A stretch of 64,000 nt of DNA from Gibbula magus (lineage: Eukaryota > Mollusca > Gastropoda > Trochida > Trochidae). Shown in pieces: positions 63,701 to 64,000 of this stretch. Positions within the stretch are counted from its first letter, which is position 1. Every line of letters starts with the position of its first letter. The notes beneath the pieces were generated by a model. It ran no database searches and was not told the DNA's origin. It saw only the letters and a list, made by a program, of their open reading frames with translations. The stretch spans positions 36,981,593 through 37,045,592 of the forward strand of contig OW388304.1 in NCBI GenBank assembly GCA_936450465.1, read 5' to 3'. Both the position numbers and the translations under genes were made by a program.

Positions 63701-64000
63701 TGCGAAAACACTAAATTTAGAAAGTCAAGGATTTCAATTTTTCTTTATAGATTTAATGTGTTTTTAGTCTTTATCTGGATAGATTGCATTGTTCACGACG
63801 ACGGCCACTTGCTTTTATCCAGCGCTTGCATTTTTCTACATTTTTCTTTGTAATACAGTTGGAAAATTTACGAGGAATGTTCCTTCCAGTCTTTCAGAAT
63901 AACACTGGTCACCATTACATGCTCCCCACGCGCACCATTATACCATTTTTGTTTTTTGACAAAACCGTAACTAAGGGCAGTCGGGAATAGCTTGTGGGAA
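63700..64000. other. 3' edge of the window, nothing recognised
   Basis: A 68-codon ORF (63784-63990) without recognisable features. Confidence 0.3.

Overview
The window is AT-rich eukaryotic nuclear DNA with small exons, GT-AG introns, long non-coding stretches, many (AT)n and (AC)n microsatellites and many decayed transposable elements. It looks molluscan, most likely bivalve. The reasons are a tandem cluster of secreted C1q-domain (C1qDC) genes, a family hugely expanded in bivalves, and tRNA-derived SINEs carrying the TTTAACGCCGC tail word that I associate with mollusc genomes. No species is claimed, and no bacterial or viral gene set is present.

The core is four intact four-exon C1qDC genes and one broken copy. 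G1 (+, 6521-11160, 229 aa), G2 (+, 21623-26946, 394 aa) and G3 (+, 37329-41765, 231 aa) are head-to-tail. A pseudogene (-, 49965-48966) and G4 (-, 58967-52923, 320 aa) are inverted. Every intact gene has the same plan: exon 1 encodes a signal peptide and coiled-coil stalk, exon 2 a short linker with an N-glycosylation sequon, and exons 3 and 4 the C1q domain split by a phase-0 intron. Lengths differ almost only through exon 1, where a 21-bp coding minisatellite adds exact heptads (2, 25, 2 and 15 copies in G1 to G4). G1/G3 and G2/G4 are the closest pairs. The short-stalk pair keeps a linker cysteine, while the long-stalk pair has no cysteine in the mature chain. The likely products are secreted oligomeric recognition proteins, possibly able to mix as hetero-oligomers, but that is inference.

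Layout: 0-6.4 kb is repeat-rich and gene-free (233-bp tandem repeat, fold-backs, a 30-bp palindrome). 6.5-15.3 kb is G1 and its flank. 15.3-21.5 kb is intergenic. 21.6-30.7 kb is G2 and its flank, interrupted after the stop by a 5'-truncated LINE and a TTAA-flanked MITE. 31-37.2 kb is a mobile-element graveyard (Mutator-like MITE, SINE, 27-bp-TIR element, CR1-like LINE, tRNA-SINE). 37.3-43.3 kb is G3 with a dead Tc1-like element in intron 1. 43.9-45 kb is an orphan copy of G1 intron 2. 45-51.7 kb holds dispersed repeats and the C1q pseudogene. 51.7-59 kb is G4, whose second intron holds a dead PIF/Harbinger element. 59-64 kb holds microsatellite-flanked hairpins, a copy of the G2 upstream region, and a frameshifted coding remnant.

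All gene models are by eye from conserved splice junctions; there is no transcript evidence. Sequence similarities between copies are also judged by eye.
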